In this document: positions 19,624 through 28,038 of the stretch, in pieces | Position numbering within the stretch: position 1 is the stretch's first letter | How the letters are laid out: every line of letters begins with the position of its first letter | Source of the DNA: Candidatus Nitrotoga sp. MKT | GTDB lineage: Bacteria > Pseudomonadota > Gammaproteobacteria > Burkholderiales > Gallionellaceae | Length of the DNA: 64,000 bases | Direction of reading: 5' to 3' | NCBI GenBank assembly: GCA_003402345.1 | Contig: QFXH01000006.1 | Span: 62,001 to 126,000, forward strand | Notes under the pieces: model-generated | Seen by the model: the letters and a program-made list of their open reading frames with translations, nothing else | What the model was told of the DNA's origin: nothing | The model's database searches: none | Position numbers and translations under genes: made by a program

Positions 19624-20862
19624 CTAAAAAAATGTGATTTCTTGTTTCGTGGCTTTCATAGCCTCGCTGGATTGAACACCGCGATGGGTGTGCACTTGTT
19701 CCTGGGTGGCATAGAGCGCCTCCATTTCCGCCAACCATGCTTTAATATCGAGATGTTTAACCGGGATGGATGCCGCCTTATCCTGCTTGAATTGCTGCAA
19801 GTGCTGATGCAGCTTTTCCATATTGTTGCGCACATGAACCAATATCTGGCTGACACGATCCTGAAATTGAAGTGAAACCAACACGTCAGATAACTCATTG
19901 CGAATACCTGTACTTTCCTGTTGCAGCTGTTCAGCGGAGTCTGACAAATTCGAAGTGACGTTAGTAAAGCTTTGCAAAACCTGTTGAATAATCAATTCAG
20001 AGTTTGCAACTGATTTGGAATCATGTTCGGAAGAGCTTTCAGCGATCTTAAATACGCTAGCGATTGCGTTGCTGATAATATCCACGGTGCCTGACATTTT
20101 TTTACCGGTTTCACTGGAAAGGCTGGATAGTTTGCGCACTTCATCTGCCACCACAGCGAACCCGCGCCCTGCTTCTCCGGCACGTGCAGCTTCAATCGCG
20201 GCATTTAAAGCGAGCAAGTTTGTTTGAGCGGCAATCTCCGCTACTTTGACGGCCATGGCTCTCAGCTCACCGGTGTAATCGTTGAGACTTCTAACTTGTT
20301 CCAGCATGTCATTGCGACTATGCTGCGCCTCCCTAAGGGAATCGATCACACTGTTCAGCGATGACTCGCTTTGCGTCATTACCGCCATCGCCCCGCCCTC
20401 TGTACTACCTGCCAAGTCATTAGCGGCGTTCTGCGAAGCGCGTACCGATGCCTCCAGTTTTGCGTTAATGCCGACAAAACGATTGGCCAAGTCCATGATG
20501 GCTGTTTCGGTCTGATTACGAGTAGTTTCAACTTGCCTTGACCAAATAGGCACCACCTCCGTGCAAACATCTTCCAAACCGCCCGCGTCAGCATTCGCAA
20601 GCTCAATGTCAAATCTTGCTTTGGCATTGTCCAACTCCTGCGCTACGGCCAGCTTAAGCAAAGCGCGATGGCGGCGAACTCCCCACTCTCCGACAGCAGT
20701 CGATATTCCAATAAGGGCTACAGCAGACACAATGTTCACCCAGCCCATTCCCCCTAGAATAAGCAACAACAAAGCCCCGGCAATACCGAGCCCCGAAGCA
20801 ATACCCCTACAAAATGTTGCAGTCGCTTTATGTGCTATCGGATTAATTTTTTTTGTTGCCAT
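19624..20862 (-). CDS. Chemoreceptor with minimal periplasmic part
   Basis: MCP of 412 residues. Two hydrophobic helices (about 20-38 and 42-60) are separated by only a few residues, so almost nothing is exposed to the periplasm. There is no evident HAMP. The signalling domain (about 195-300) has the conserved tip [20 protein letters not shown] and [17 protein letters not shown]-terminal helical extension follows ([20 protein letters not shown]). It is the first gene of the che operon, downstream of a good sigma-28 promoter. A decayed copy of its 5' half lies at 21509-21946. Confidence 0.93.
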   Translation of the reverse strand: MATKKINPIAHKATATFCRGIASGLGIAGALLLLILGGMGWVNIVSAVALIGISTAVGEWGVRRHRALLKLAVAQELDNAKARFDIELANADAGGLEDVCTEVVPIWSRQVETTRNQTETAIMDLANRFVGINAKLEASVRASQNAANDLAGSTEGGAMAVMTQSESSLNSVIDSLREAQHSRNDMLEQVRSLNDYTGELRAMAVKVAEIAAQTNLLALNAAIEAARAGEAGRGFAVVADEVRKLSSLSSETGKKMSGTVDIISNAIASVFKIAESSSEHDSKSVANSELIIQQVLQSFTNVTSNLSDSAEQLQQESTGIRNELSDVLVSLQFQDRVSQILVHVRNNMEKLHQHLQQFKQDKAASIPVKHLDIKAWLAEMEALYATQEQVHTHRGVQSSEAMKATKQEITFF

Positions 20863-20919
20863 AATGTCGTCCCCCGCTTTCTTTTCAGCTTTTAATTAAA
20901 ATTGAAATCGCCAACATAT

Positions 20920-20946
20920 TTAGCGGCGATTTTTCAAGAATCTTTA
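20920..20946 (-). promoter_or_regulatory. Sigma-28 (FliA) promoter of the che operon
   Basis: On the minus strand: -35 TAAAGATT, spacer of 11 bases, -10 GCCGCTAA, seven of eight matches to each half of TAAAGTTT-N11-GCCGATAA. It ends 58 bases upstream of the first che-operon ATG (20862). The same element is conserved in the duplicated copy at 22296-22322. Confidence 0.75.
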
Positions 20947-21181
20947 ATGCTAAAGCAGCGTTATATGACTTGTAGTTGGTAACTCTTCGATAGTGCAAAA
21001 TGAGCGAAAAGAAATAGTCAGCTAAAAATCCATCCATCCTTCGACGAGCTCAGGACGATTGAATTTGCTTCTTTTGTGGGGATTGAAAATTGATTGCCCG
21101 CTCTATTTCACATAGAGCCGCTAAAACTAAAAACGTAGAAACTTACATACGAATTGCTACATGTAGTTAAAAAGAGATAAT

Positions 21182-21477
21182 TCAGACACAGCCAAAAAAA
21201 GATTTCTGTGCAGCTTCCAGGCTAATTTTTTGTTGGGTTAGATCACTGATCGCCTTATTGAAATCCAAGTCCTGCAGTTGTGATAGCGTTTGTTTGTATT
21301 GCTCACCTATACTTTCACCCGTGCTTTGTAAAGCTTCCAGCTCACTTAGACGAGTCCCCAACGAGGCGCGCACTGTCAACACATTATCGATGCCGCGATC
21401 CAGACTATTTAACGCTTGGTTGCGGCTGTTGGTAAATTCCGCTGCCGCTCTACAATGCTGCTTGTACTTATACGCAT
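21182..21477 (-). pseudogene. flgL remnant with large internal deletion
   Basis: Both ends match flgL (22563-23789): the first codons (ATG at 21477, complement of CGCATGG) and the last roughly 85 codons (for example MLTVRASLGTRLSELEALQS). About 0.9 kb of the middle is missing, with the join near 21449-21455. A one-base insertion in an A-run near the 3' end changes the last codons to FFGCV. It is followed upstream (21481-21520) by about 40 bases matching the flgK 3' end. Confidence 0.85.
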
Positions 21478-21508
21478 GGCTTACGCCCCCCCTAAACTTA
21501 ACAAAGTA

Positions 21509-21946
21509 TCAAGCAAGATAGAGGCTTCTAACTTGTTCCAGCTTGTCGTTGCGACTATGCCGCGCCTCCCTGAGGGACATGATGGCTGCTTCGGTCTGGT
21601 TACGGGTATTTTCAACCTGCCTGGACCAAATAGGCACCACCTCCGTGCAAACATCTTCCAAACCGCCCGCATCAGCATTCGCAAGCTCAATGTCAAATCT
21701 TGCTTTAGCATTGTCCAACTCCTGTGCTACGGCCAACTTAAGCAAAGCCCGATGGCGGCGAACTCCCCACTCTCCGACAGCAGTCGATATTCCAATAAGG
21801 ACTACAGCAGACACAATGTTCACCCAGCCCAATCCCCCTAGAATAAGCAGCAACAAAGCGCCGGTAATACCAAGCCCTAAAGCAATACCCCTACAAAATG
21901 TTGCAGTCGCTTTATGTGCTGCCGGATTAATTTTTTTTGCTGCCAT
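21509..21946 (-). pseudogene. 5' remnant of the che-operon chemoreceptor gene
   Basis: The 145-codon frame matches residues 1 to about 195 of the chemoreceptor at 19624-20862. It has an in-frame deletion of about 53 codons after NQTEAAIM and ends where the sequence switches to the flgK 3' end (about 21520). It lacks the signalling domain, so it cannot act as a receptor. A short membrane peptide could still be made. It is separated from its former sigma-28 promoter by the 285-bp element at 22006-22290. Confidence 0.85.
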
Positions 21947-22005
21947 AATGTCGTCCCCCGCTTTCTTTTCAGCTTTTATTTAAAATTTAAATCGCCAAAA
22001 TATTT

Positions 22006-22290
22006 CTTGATTAGTTACATGCCTCAGCCACCTGAATACTGATTTGAGGGCATGGGATGGTAGTCGCTACGCCCTTCGAGGACGCGGGAGGATTCGCGCT
22101 CAATCATAACTTGCAGCGGCTTAAGCTTCATCAGCCTGGCTGTTTTGTAGCTCACATCCAGATATTGAATTCGATTCATTGCCATGACGCATCTCCTTGG
22201 ATAGGCGCCTATTATTAATCCCTCAGTGACTCGCTACATGAGCCTGTACGCAGAAAATTGCACCCAACTGAGATATGTAACTAATCAGGT
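22006..22290. mobile_element. 285-bp inverted-repeat element (MITE-like / IS remnant)
   Basis: The ends form imperfect 22-bp inverted repeats: CTTGATTAGTTACAT at 22006 and its complement (ATGTAACTAATCAGG) ending at 22289. The element is flanked by direct copies of AATATTT at 21999-22005 and 22291-22297, consistent with a target-site duplication. The paralogous spacer at 20900-20930 has no such insert, which serves as an empty site. One short ORF lies inside. Confidence 0.75.
22024..22185 (-). CDS. 53-residue ORF in the inverted-repeat element, possible transposase remnant
   Basis: It starts at ATG 22185 with a strong SD (AGGAGA, six-base spacing) and its stop lies inside the left terminal repeat. 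The N-terminus MAMNRIQ and the later segment VSYKTARLMKLKPLQVMIER resemble, from memory, two separated parts of IS1595-type transposases (the start, and the region just before the DDE domain). That suggests an internally deleted copy. The DDE catalytic part is absent. The family assignment is uncertain. Confidence 0.45.
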   Translation of the reverse strand: MAMNRIQYLDVSYKTARLMKLKPLQVMIERESSRVLEGRSDYHPMPSNQYSGG

Positions 22291-22295
22291 AATAT

Positions 22296-22322
22296 TTAGC
22301 GGCGATTGTTCAAGAATCTTTA
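22296..22322 (-). promoter_or_regulatory. Duplicated sigma-28 promoter now facing the inverted-repeat element
   Basis: It has the same -35 TAAAGATT and -10 GCCGCTAA with an 11-base spacer as the che-operon promoter. The element inserted directly downstream of the -10, so any transcript would enter the 53-residue ORF before the MCP remnant. Confidence 0.65.
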
Positions 22323-22507
22323 ATCCTAAAACAGCGTTATATGACTTGTAGTTGGTAGCTCTTCGATAGTGCAAGATGAGCGAAGAGAAGAAATGGTCAG
22401 CTAAAAATTCATCTATCCTTCGACGAGCCCAGGACGAACGGATTTGCTTCGTTTGCGGGGATTGAAAGTTGATTGCCCACTCTATTTCACATAGAGCCGC
22501 TAAAACT

Positions 22508-22534
22508 ATTGATCCGGCATGGTGCCGGATCAAT
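22508..22534 (-). terminator. Perfect 12-bp palindromic hairpin after flgL
   Basis: The arms ATTGATCCGGCA and TGCCGGATCAAT have a 3-base loop, 29 bases past the flgL stop. On the minus strand AGTTTTA follows, so it may terminate the flg transcript. The homologous spacer at about 21120-21150 lacks it, showing that it was inserted as a unit. The same GATCCGGCA/TGCCGGAT arms recur around 36172 and 36284. Confidence 0.55.
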
Positions 22535-22562
22535 AAAAACGTAGGAACTTACGTACGAATTG

Positions 22563-23789
22563 CTACATATAGTTAAAAAGAGATAATTCAGACACAGCCA
22601 AGAAAGATTTCTGCGCAGCTTCCAGGCTAATTTTTTGTTGGGTTAGATCACTGATCGCCTTATTGAAATCCAAGTCCTGCAGTTGTGATAGCGTTTGTTT
22701 ATATTGCTCACCTATACTTTCACCCGTGCTTTGTAAAGCTTCCAGCTCACTTAGACGAGTCCCCAACGAGGCGCGCACTGTCAACACATTATCGATGCCG
22801 CGATCCAGACTATTTAACGCTTGGTTGCGGCTGTTGGTAAATTCCGCTGCCGCTGCCGCTCCACCCAGTGAATTAGTCGTTTTCAAAGCAGTAATCAAAT
22901 TGGAGATAGTCTTAAAGATACTTTCGTTGGTGCTAGGCGCTACGGTAAAAACATCGCCGCTCGCTGGCGCCCCTGTGATATCAAACTGCAAGCCATCAAA
23001 ACTGATTACCTGTCCGCTAACGTAGGGCGTACCCGCTGCTATTGGCACCGGTACCAATGCCCCTGGCGTAATATTGGTCACACCATAAGTTGTCACACCA
23101 GCGACCACGCTGAACGTCACTTGATAATTATTTCCAGTAAGCAAGGCCGGATTAGTAGTCGCCCCTAAACTGACAATGCCACTCCCGGTATTCGCGGCTG
23201 CCGCCTCGACGTTAAACGTTCCGTTGCCATCTTTGACGCGCATAAAAATGTCTGCACCGGACTCACTGGCCGCCAATTGCCTGGAACCGCTAACCTGAAT
23301 CATGCGCTGGCCATCATCAGTTTGATACTGGACACCCGCACTGGTGTTGGCAAACGGTTGTGTTCTGCCCTGAAAACCAGAAAATAAATAATTACCGATT
23401 CCATCTGTGCTATTTGCCAGCGTCAGCAGCTCTTCCAGACGCCCACTCAAATCCGTCGCAAAGGTTTGCTTATCAGAATTCGTTAGCCCCCCATTACCTG
23501 CATTAACCGCTACTGTTCTGACATCCTGCAGCAAATTTGTTACGCTTTGCAAAATGCTCTCGGATAACGAAGCAGAATGTTGCACAACATTTCGGTTGGT
23601 CGCATATTGTGAATTGCTAGCATCCGATTGTGATATCTCCAGTGCGCGGGCTGACGCAATCGGATCGTCTGCCGGAGTAAGAATGCGCCGCTGAGCGGCA
23701 ATCTGCTGTTGGGTGTGCAACAACTGGGTCTGCTGCTGATTAAGCAAATTTAAGTTGGCACTGTAAATGCTGCTTGTACTTATACGCAT
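22563..23789 (-). CDS. flgL: Flagellar hook-filament junction protein FlgL (HAP3)
   Basis: Joins hook and filament together with FlgK. It has 408 residues: a conserved N-terminal coiled segment (MRISTSSIYSANLNLLNQQQ), QRILTPADDPIASARALEIS, a variable Ala/Thr/Gly-rich centre, and a C-terminal helix (LDFNKAISDLTQQKISLEAA). It begins three bases after the flgK stop. It is the intact copy; a remnant lies at 21182-21477. Confidence 0.96.
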   Translation of the reverse strand: MRISTSSIYSANLNLLNQQQTQLLHTQQQIAAQRRILTPADDPIASARALEISQSDASNSQYATNRNVVQHSASLSESILQSVTNLLQDVRTVAVNAGNGGLTNSDKQTFATDLSGRLEELLTLANSTDGIGNYLFSGFQGRTQPFANTSAGVQYQTDDGQRMIQVSGSRQLAASESGADIFMRVKDGNGTFNVEAAAANTGSGIVSLGATTNPALLTGNNYQVTFSVVAGVTTYGVTNITPGALVPVPIAAGTPYVSGQVISFDGLQFDITGAPASGDVFTVAPSTNESIFKTISNLITALKTTNSLGGAAAAAEFTNSRNQALNSLDRGIDNVLTVRASLGTRLSELEALQSTGESIGEQYKQTLSQLQDLDFNKAISDLTQQKISLEAAQKSFLAVSELSLFNYM

Positions 23790-23792
23790 GGC

Positions 23793-25709
23793 TTACGAGC
23801 CCCCTAAACTTAACAAAGTATCAAACAAGGTATTGGCGGTTTGAATCACCTTGCCCGCAGCTTGATAGGCACGCTGATACCGCATCAGGTTAGCAGCTTC
23901 TTCATCCAGATTCACTCCAGAAATCGATTGTTGCGTCTGAATAATTTGATTAACCATGCTAGTTTGCGCCAAACTAGTTACTTCCAGCTCATGAGTTTTA
24001 TTACCCACCTGACTGACCAATTGCGCATAAGCACCCTGATAAGAAGCAGTTCCGCCCGCAATTGTATTTTTGGTTTGCAAATTTGCCAGCAATAATCCAT
24101 TACGGTTATCCGCTGTAGCATTGGTGTTGCTTGCCACCGTGAAAGTGTCCCCAGCTGCCGGGGCACCGGTAATCTGCATAGTCCAACCGTTATAGGTGAT
24201 AGCTGCACCCGCGGTATAAGCTACACCGGCAACCGGAGAGCCCGGTATTCCTGTGCCCGTCACAGTATAGGTAGTCGGTGGACTATCGAAAACAATACTG
24301 ACTGGTTGCTGCAGATTGGCATTAACAGGAAGAATTGCATTGACGGTGCCCTCGCTAATGCGCCCCGAACCGATATTAGTCAATGACGCATTAGTACGAA
24401 TTGGCGCCGCCGCTGCGATCTTGGAAGTATCACTGATAGCAACAGCAATATCACTCGCTCCATTTATGGTCGGGCGTATCAAATAGCTATCGCCCGCCAT
24501 CGCTCCCGCAGTGGTCGTTATCGTAAGGCCATCCACCGTTTGTGGCAAAGTAGCTAAAGCCGTAACCGTGTTATCCGAAAGACGTGTCAGCGTATAAGCC
24601 GTCCCCCCGTTGAACCGCAACGAATAATCGCTACCGGTCAGTGCCGCAGAACTGGCAATGCTGGCGCTAACAGTAGCGGTACCAGTATTTGCTGCATTGG
24701 TATTGACTAAAGGCACAGGCTGAGTAAAAAAATTACCGCCTAACGCACCATTCAGATCCTGCCCGAGCTTATGCTGTTGATTAAACGTATCCGCCAATAC
24801 CAGGGCCACCCGGCCCAAGGCGTTTTGTTCGACATCCAGGGACTCGCTGCGGAAGGCTATCAGCCCCCCCAAATTCCCCCCCTGAAAACTATTTTGCTGC
24901 GCCCGTACAAAGGTCGCGCCTGAACCATATGCCACTTCGACTTTAGAAGGATCGCTGAAAGACTGGACAGCCTTTAAAGTAATGGCCTGCTCTCCTACCA
25001 CCAGTGCTTGTCCAGTTCCGATGAATACGTTGAAAGTACCATCGCTTTGCTTGACTACACTCGCCTTAATTTCCTTATTCAACTGCGATATAAGTTGGTC
25101 ACGCTGATCCAATAAATCGTTAGGCGTTTGCTCATTAAATGCAGCTTGTGCCAACACAATATTCTTGTTTATTGATGCAATTTGCTGTGCATAGCTATTA
25201 ATGGTTGTTACGCTACTGCTAATCTGGCCATTAATGCTGTTATTGATGTCGCTCATGCGCTGATTTAATGACTGAAACCGCGACACCAAAAACTGTGCGC
25301 TACCCAGCATGGCTTGCCGCGCGGCTTGCGACTCCGGCGAAGTGGCAACATTATTTACCGCGCTGAAAAGCTCCTGCAATGCAGGCGACAGACCGGCATC
25401 GGAATCAGCCAGCATGTTATCGATCTGTCCAATCTGCTGGTAATAGGTTTCCAATTGGCTTGCCTGCGCCTGCCCTTGCAAAACTTGATTAGACAGAAAT
25501 TCGTTATATATTCGTTTGACAGTACTGACATCTACTCCTTGGCCAATAAACCCTGCGCCAGTCAATTGAGGTAAACGCGTAGCTAACACAACCTCCTGCC
25601 GATTAAAACCGGGCGTATTCGCATTGGCAATATTGTGTTCAGTCGTCGACAGCCCAATTTGGGCTGCATTTAATGCACTGACCCCGCTCCCGAAAATACC
25701 GATTCCCAT
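23793..25709 (-). CDS. flgK: Flagellar hook-associated protein FlgK (HAP1)
   Basis: First junction protein between hook and filament. 638 residues with the rod/hook N-motif (ALNAAQIGLSTTEHNIANAN), GFNRQEV, and the C-terminal motif VNLDEEAANLMRYQRAYQAA typical of flagellar axial proteins. The centre carries a variable beta-rich insertion. The SD AAGGAT precedes the ATG. The next gene upstream, flgJ, ends 190 bases away, and a weak sigma-28-like element lies in that gap. Confidence 0.97.
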   Translation of the reverse strand: MGIGIFGSGVSALNAAQIGLSTTEHNIANANTPGFNRQEVVLATRLPQLTGAGFIGQGVDVSTVKRIYNEFLSNQVLQGQAQASQLETYYQQIGQIDNMLADSDAGLSPALQELFSAVNNVATSPESQAARQAMLGSAQFLVSRFQSLNQRMSDINNSINGQISSSVTTINSYAQQIASINKNIVLAQAAFNEQTPNDLLDQRDQLISQLNKEIKASVVKQSDGTFNVFIGTGQALVVGEQAITLKAVQSFSDPSKVEVAYGSGATFVRAQQNSFQGGNLGGLIAFRSESLDVEQNALGRVALVLADTFNQQHKLGQDLNGALGGNFFTQPVPLVNTNAANTGTATVSASIASSAALTGSDYSLRFNGGTAYTLTRLSDNTVTALATLPQTVDGLTITTTAGAMAGDSYLIRPTINGASDIAVAISDTSKIAAAAPIRTNASLTNIGSGRISEGTVNAILPVNANLQQPVSIVFDSPPTTYTVTGTGIPGSPVAGVAYTAGAAITYNGWTMQITGAPAAGDTFTVASNTNATADNRNGLLLANLQTKNTIAGGTASYQGAYAQLVSQVGNKTHELEVTSLAQTSMVNQIIQTQQSISGVNLDEEAANLMRYQRAYQAAGKVIQTANTLFDTLLSLGGS

Positions 25710-25740
25710 AAAATCCTTGTCACACTTTTCGTGTTAAAAC

Positions 25741-25767
25741 TTATCGTATGTACTCAGCGCAAAATGA
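25741..25767 (-). promoter_or_regulatory. Weak sigma-28-like element upstream of flgK
   Basis: On the minus strand: -35 TCATTTTG (4 of 8 matches), an 11-base spacer, and -10 TACGATAA (6 of 8). It is 32 bases upstream of the flgK ATG. flgKL is sigma-28 controlled in many bacteria, which makes it plausible, but the -35 is poor. Confidence 0.3.
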
Positions 25768-25899
25768 AAGGTTAACAATAACCGCAATTTTTTCCCTCAC
25801 TGGTGAGAACAAAAACGCTCCGCCTGGCCTAAAAACTGTAGGACGTTTTATTGTCGAATTATCGACGCCCCGAAAAATTTCTTGAATTGAACGACGCCA

Positions 25900-26811
25900 T
25901 TAACTTATTGTGTTAATCCGATTCATGACTTTTACCAATTTATCCGCATAACCAGGATCAGTCGCATAACCCGCCCGCTGTAATGCGTGGGCTAATTCAG
26001 GGCTCCCCTGCCCTGATTTCAATACTTGGGCGTAACGTGGATTGTCCCGCAACAGATGGGCATAATCGTTGAATGCCTCGGCGTAGGATGAATAAGCGCG
26101 GAATTTTTCCACCTGCTTGCTCGCTACTCCATTGTGGTACTCGGTAGTGGCCACTTCCGCTACCTTTCCGCTCCAGTTTCCACCCGCCTTGATACCGAAT
26201 AAATTAAAACTGGTACTACCGTCAGGCATGCGTATCTCCCGTCGACCCCAGCCACTCTCCAGCGCCGCCTGCCCCATTACCAGATGCGTCGGGACACCGG
26301 TTTCCTGGCTCGCTTGCACGGCATGAGGTGTCATACGGCGCACAAAATCTTGCTGCAGCGAGGTGGGCTGGGATGAGCTATTTTTCATTCCATTCACAAA
26401 ATTATCACCATATGGCACAGGCATCACACTAGCAGGGCGTGTTGGCATAGCCGATACGGATTCTGCCCGTGTCTGGGCAATATCAGGGCTGGCTGACCGG
26501 CTCAATTGCTTGATCATAATGTCAGCCAAACCCACTCCCCGGCTGGACATGTTTTGCACCAATTGCTGATCCAGCATCCCGGTAAACATTTTGGTTTGTT
26601 CGTTATCAAACATGCCGTCTTGTGGTGTAGCCTCACGCATGGACTTCAGCATCATATTCATAAATACTGTTTCAAATTGTTGCGCAACCAGCTTTAATGC
26701 TTGGTCGGGCGATTGTTTGGCCTGCATACGCAGCTTATCCAAGCTTTGCGCACTCACCGCCAAGCTACCGGAAATATCAGCCCTACCGGAAATGTCGATT
26801 GGATTATTCAT
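25900..26811 (-). CDS. flgJ: Flagellar rod cap / peptidoglycan hydrolase FlgJ
   Basis: Bifunctional: an N-terminal rod-scaffold domain (about 25-100, with LKLVAQQFETVFMNMMLKSM) and a C-terminal beta-N-acetylglucosaminidase domain (about 150-303, with the catalytic-Glu segment GQAALESGWGRREI). I prefer ATG 26811, which has GGGA eight bases upstream; ATG 26820 is the alternative. The dual-domain form is the one typical of beta- and gammaproteobacteria. Confidence 0.95.
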   Translation of the reverse strand: MNNPIDISGRADISGSLAVSAQSLDKLRMQAKQSPDQALKLVAQQFETVFMNMMLKSMREATPQDGMFDNEQTKMFTGMLDQQLVQNMSSRGVGLADIMIKQLSRSASPDIAQTRAESVSAMPTRPASVMPVPYGDNFVNGMKNSSSQPTSLQQDFVRRMTPHAVQASQETGVPTHLVMGQAALESGWGRREIRMPDGSTSFNLFGIKAGGNWSGKVAEVATTEYHNGVASKQVEKFRAYSSYAEAFNDYAHLLRDNPRYAQVLKSGQGSPELAHALQRAGYATDPGYADKLVKVMNRINTIS

Positions 26812-26899
26812 TGTCAGCATCCCAATAAATTTATTGTTCGAAATCAGACAGACAGTTGATACAATTCATAATGCGGTTGTTATATTTATCGGAAGTTCA

Positions 26900-28024
26900 T
26901 CAAATGATTTCGAGTTCAGCGCGCAACGCCCCAGCAGTCTTCATCGCTTGTAAGATAGCCAACAAATCCTGTGGAGTCGCACCTATCGAATTCAACGCTT
27001 TCACCACTTCGCCCAATGACACGCCTTTATTCAGCATGACCAATCCCCCTTTATCAGACTGAATGTCGATTGTGGATTTGGGGACCTGCACTGTCTTACC
27101 CTGGGAGAATGGGTTAGGTTGGCTCACCGCGACATCGGTGTTGATTACCACTGTCAGGTTGCCATGTGAAATGGCGCAATTCTCCAGCGTCACCATCTGA
27201 TTCATAACAACCGAACCGGTACGTGCATTTACGATTACACGCGCCCCACCCTGAGCGGGGTCAACCTGCAAATTTTCGACCTGTGAAACAAACGCCACGC
27301 GCGCGCTGCCTGTTGGCGCACGCACCTGAATAGTTCGGCCATCGATAGCCGCAGCAATTTCGGTAGACGGCGAAAGCGCTAAATTGATTGCATCGGCAAG
27401 GCGTGTGGCGGTAGTAAAATCCATGACGTTTAATTCAAGATTAATATAATCGCCCTGCCCCAATACAGTCGGCACGGCCCGTTCTACGGTCGCACCTCCG
27501 GGAATACGCCCGACACTCAAATGATTGACCTGCACCTTGGCATTACCGGCTGCCGCGCCCACACCCCCGACCAGTAAATTGCCCTGCGACATGGCATACA
27601 CCTGACCATCCGCACCTTTAAGTGGCGTCATTAAAAGTGTCCCTCCACGCAGACTTTTTGCATTACCCATTGAAGAAACTGTAACGTCTATAGTTTGCCC
27701 GGGACGCGCGAATGGTGGGAGCGTTGCCGTCACCATGACTGCCGCCACATTTTTTAATTGCAGGGTAGTATTGGATGGCAAACTCACGCCCATTTGCGTC
27801 AGCATACTGATTATGCTTTGCACGGTGAATGGCGTTTGTGTGGTCATATCACCGCTGCTATCCAAACCAGCAACCAAGCCATAACCAAGCAACTGGTTTT
27901 CCCGTACCCCTTGAATGCTGGCGAGATCCTTAATGCGTTCAGCGGATGCGGTAACAGGCGTAACAACCAGCAGAGCCAATAATATTGTTCTGGCAATTCG
28001 CATCATCATTTTAAATATATGCAT
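26900..28024 (-). CDS. flgI: Flagellar P-ring protein FlgI
   Basis: Forms the periplasmic P-ring around the rod in the peptidoglycan layer. The 374 residues start with a signal peptide (cleavage probably after VTASA), then the conserved AERIKDLASIQGVRENQLLG and GYGLVAGLDSSGD. Length is normal. It follows flgH by 14 bases on the minus strand. Confidence 0.97.
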   Translation of the reverse strand: MHIFKMMMRIARTILLALLVVTPVTASAERIKDLASIQGVRENQLLGYGLVAGLDSSGDMTTQTPFTVQSIISMLTQMGVSLPSNTTLQLKNVAAVMVTATLPPFARPGQTIDVTVSSMGNAKSLRGGTLLMTPLKGADGQVYAMSQGNLLVGGVGAAAGNAKVQVNHLSVGRIPGGATVERAVPTVLGQGDYINLELNVMDFTTATRLADAINLALSPSTEIAAAIDGRTIQVRAPTGSARVAFVSQVENLQVDPAQGGARVIVNARTGSVVMNQMVTLENCAISHGNLTVVINTDVAVSQPNPFSQGKTVQVPKSTIDIQSDKGGLVMLNKGVSLGEVVKALNSIGATPQDLLAILQAMKTAGALRAELEII

Positions 28025-28038
28025 TGCATTAGCGCCTT

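Larger units (their letters stand above)
20282..23830. repeat. Decayed tandem duplication: flgK 3' end - flgL - spacer - MCP 5' half
   Basis: On the minus strand the order is flgK, flgL, spacer, MCP remnant, flgK tail remnant, flgL remnant, spacer, MCP. The spacers 20880-21181 and about 22287-22562 are clearly homologous throughout. The simplest history is one tandem duplication with its junction at about 21520, after which the redundant middle (MCP remnant and flgL remnant) decayed by deletion. One intact flgL and one intact MCP remain, at opposite ends. Confidence 0.85.
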
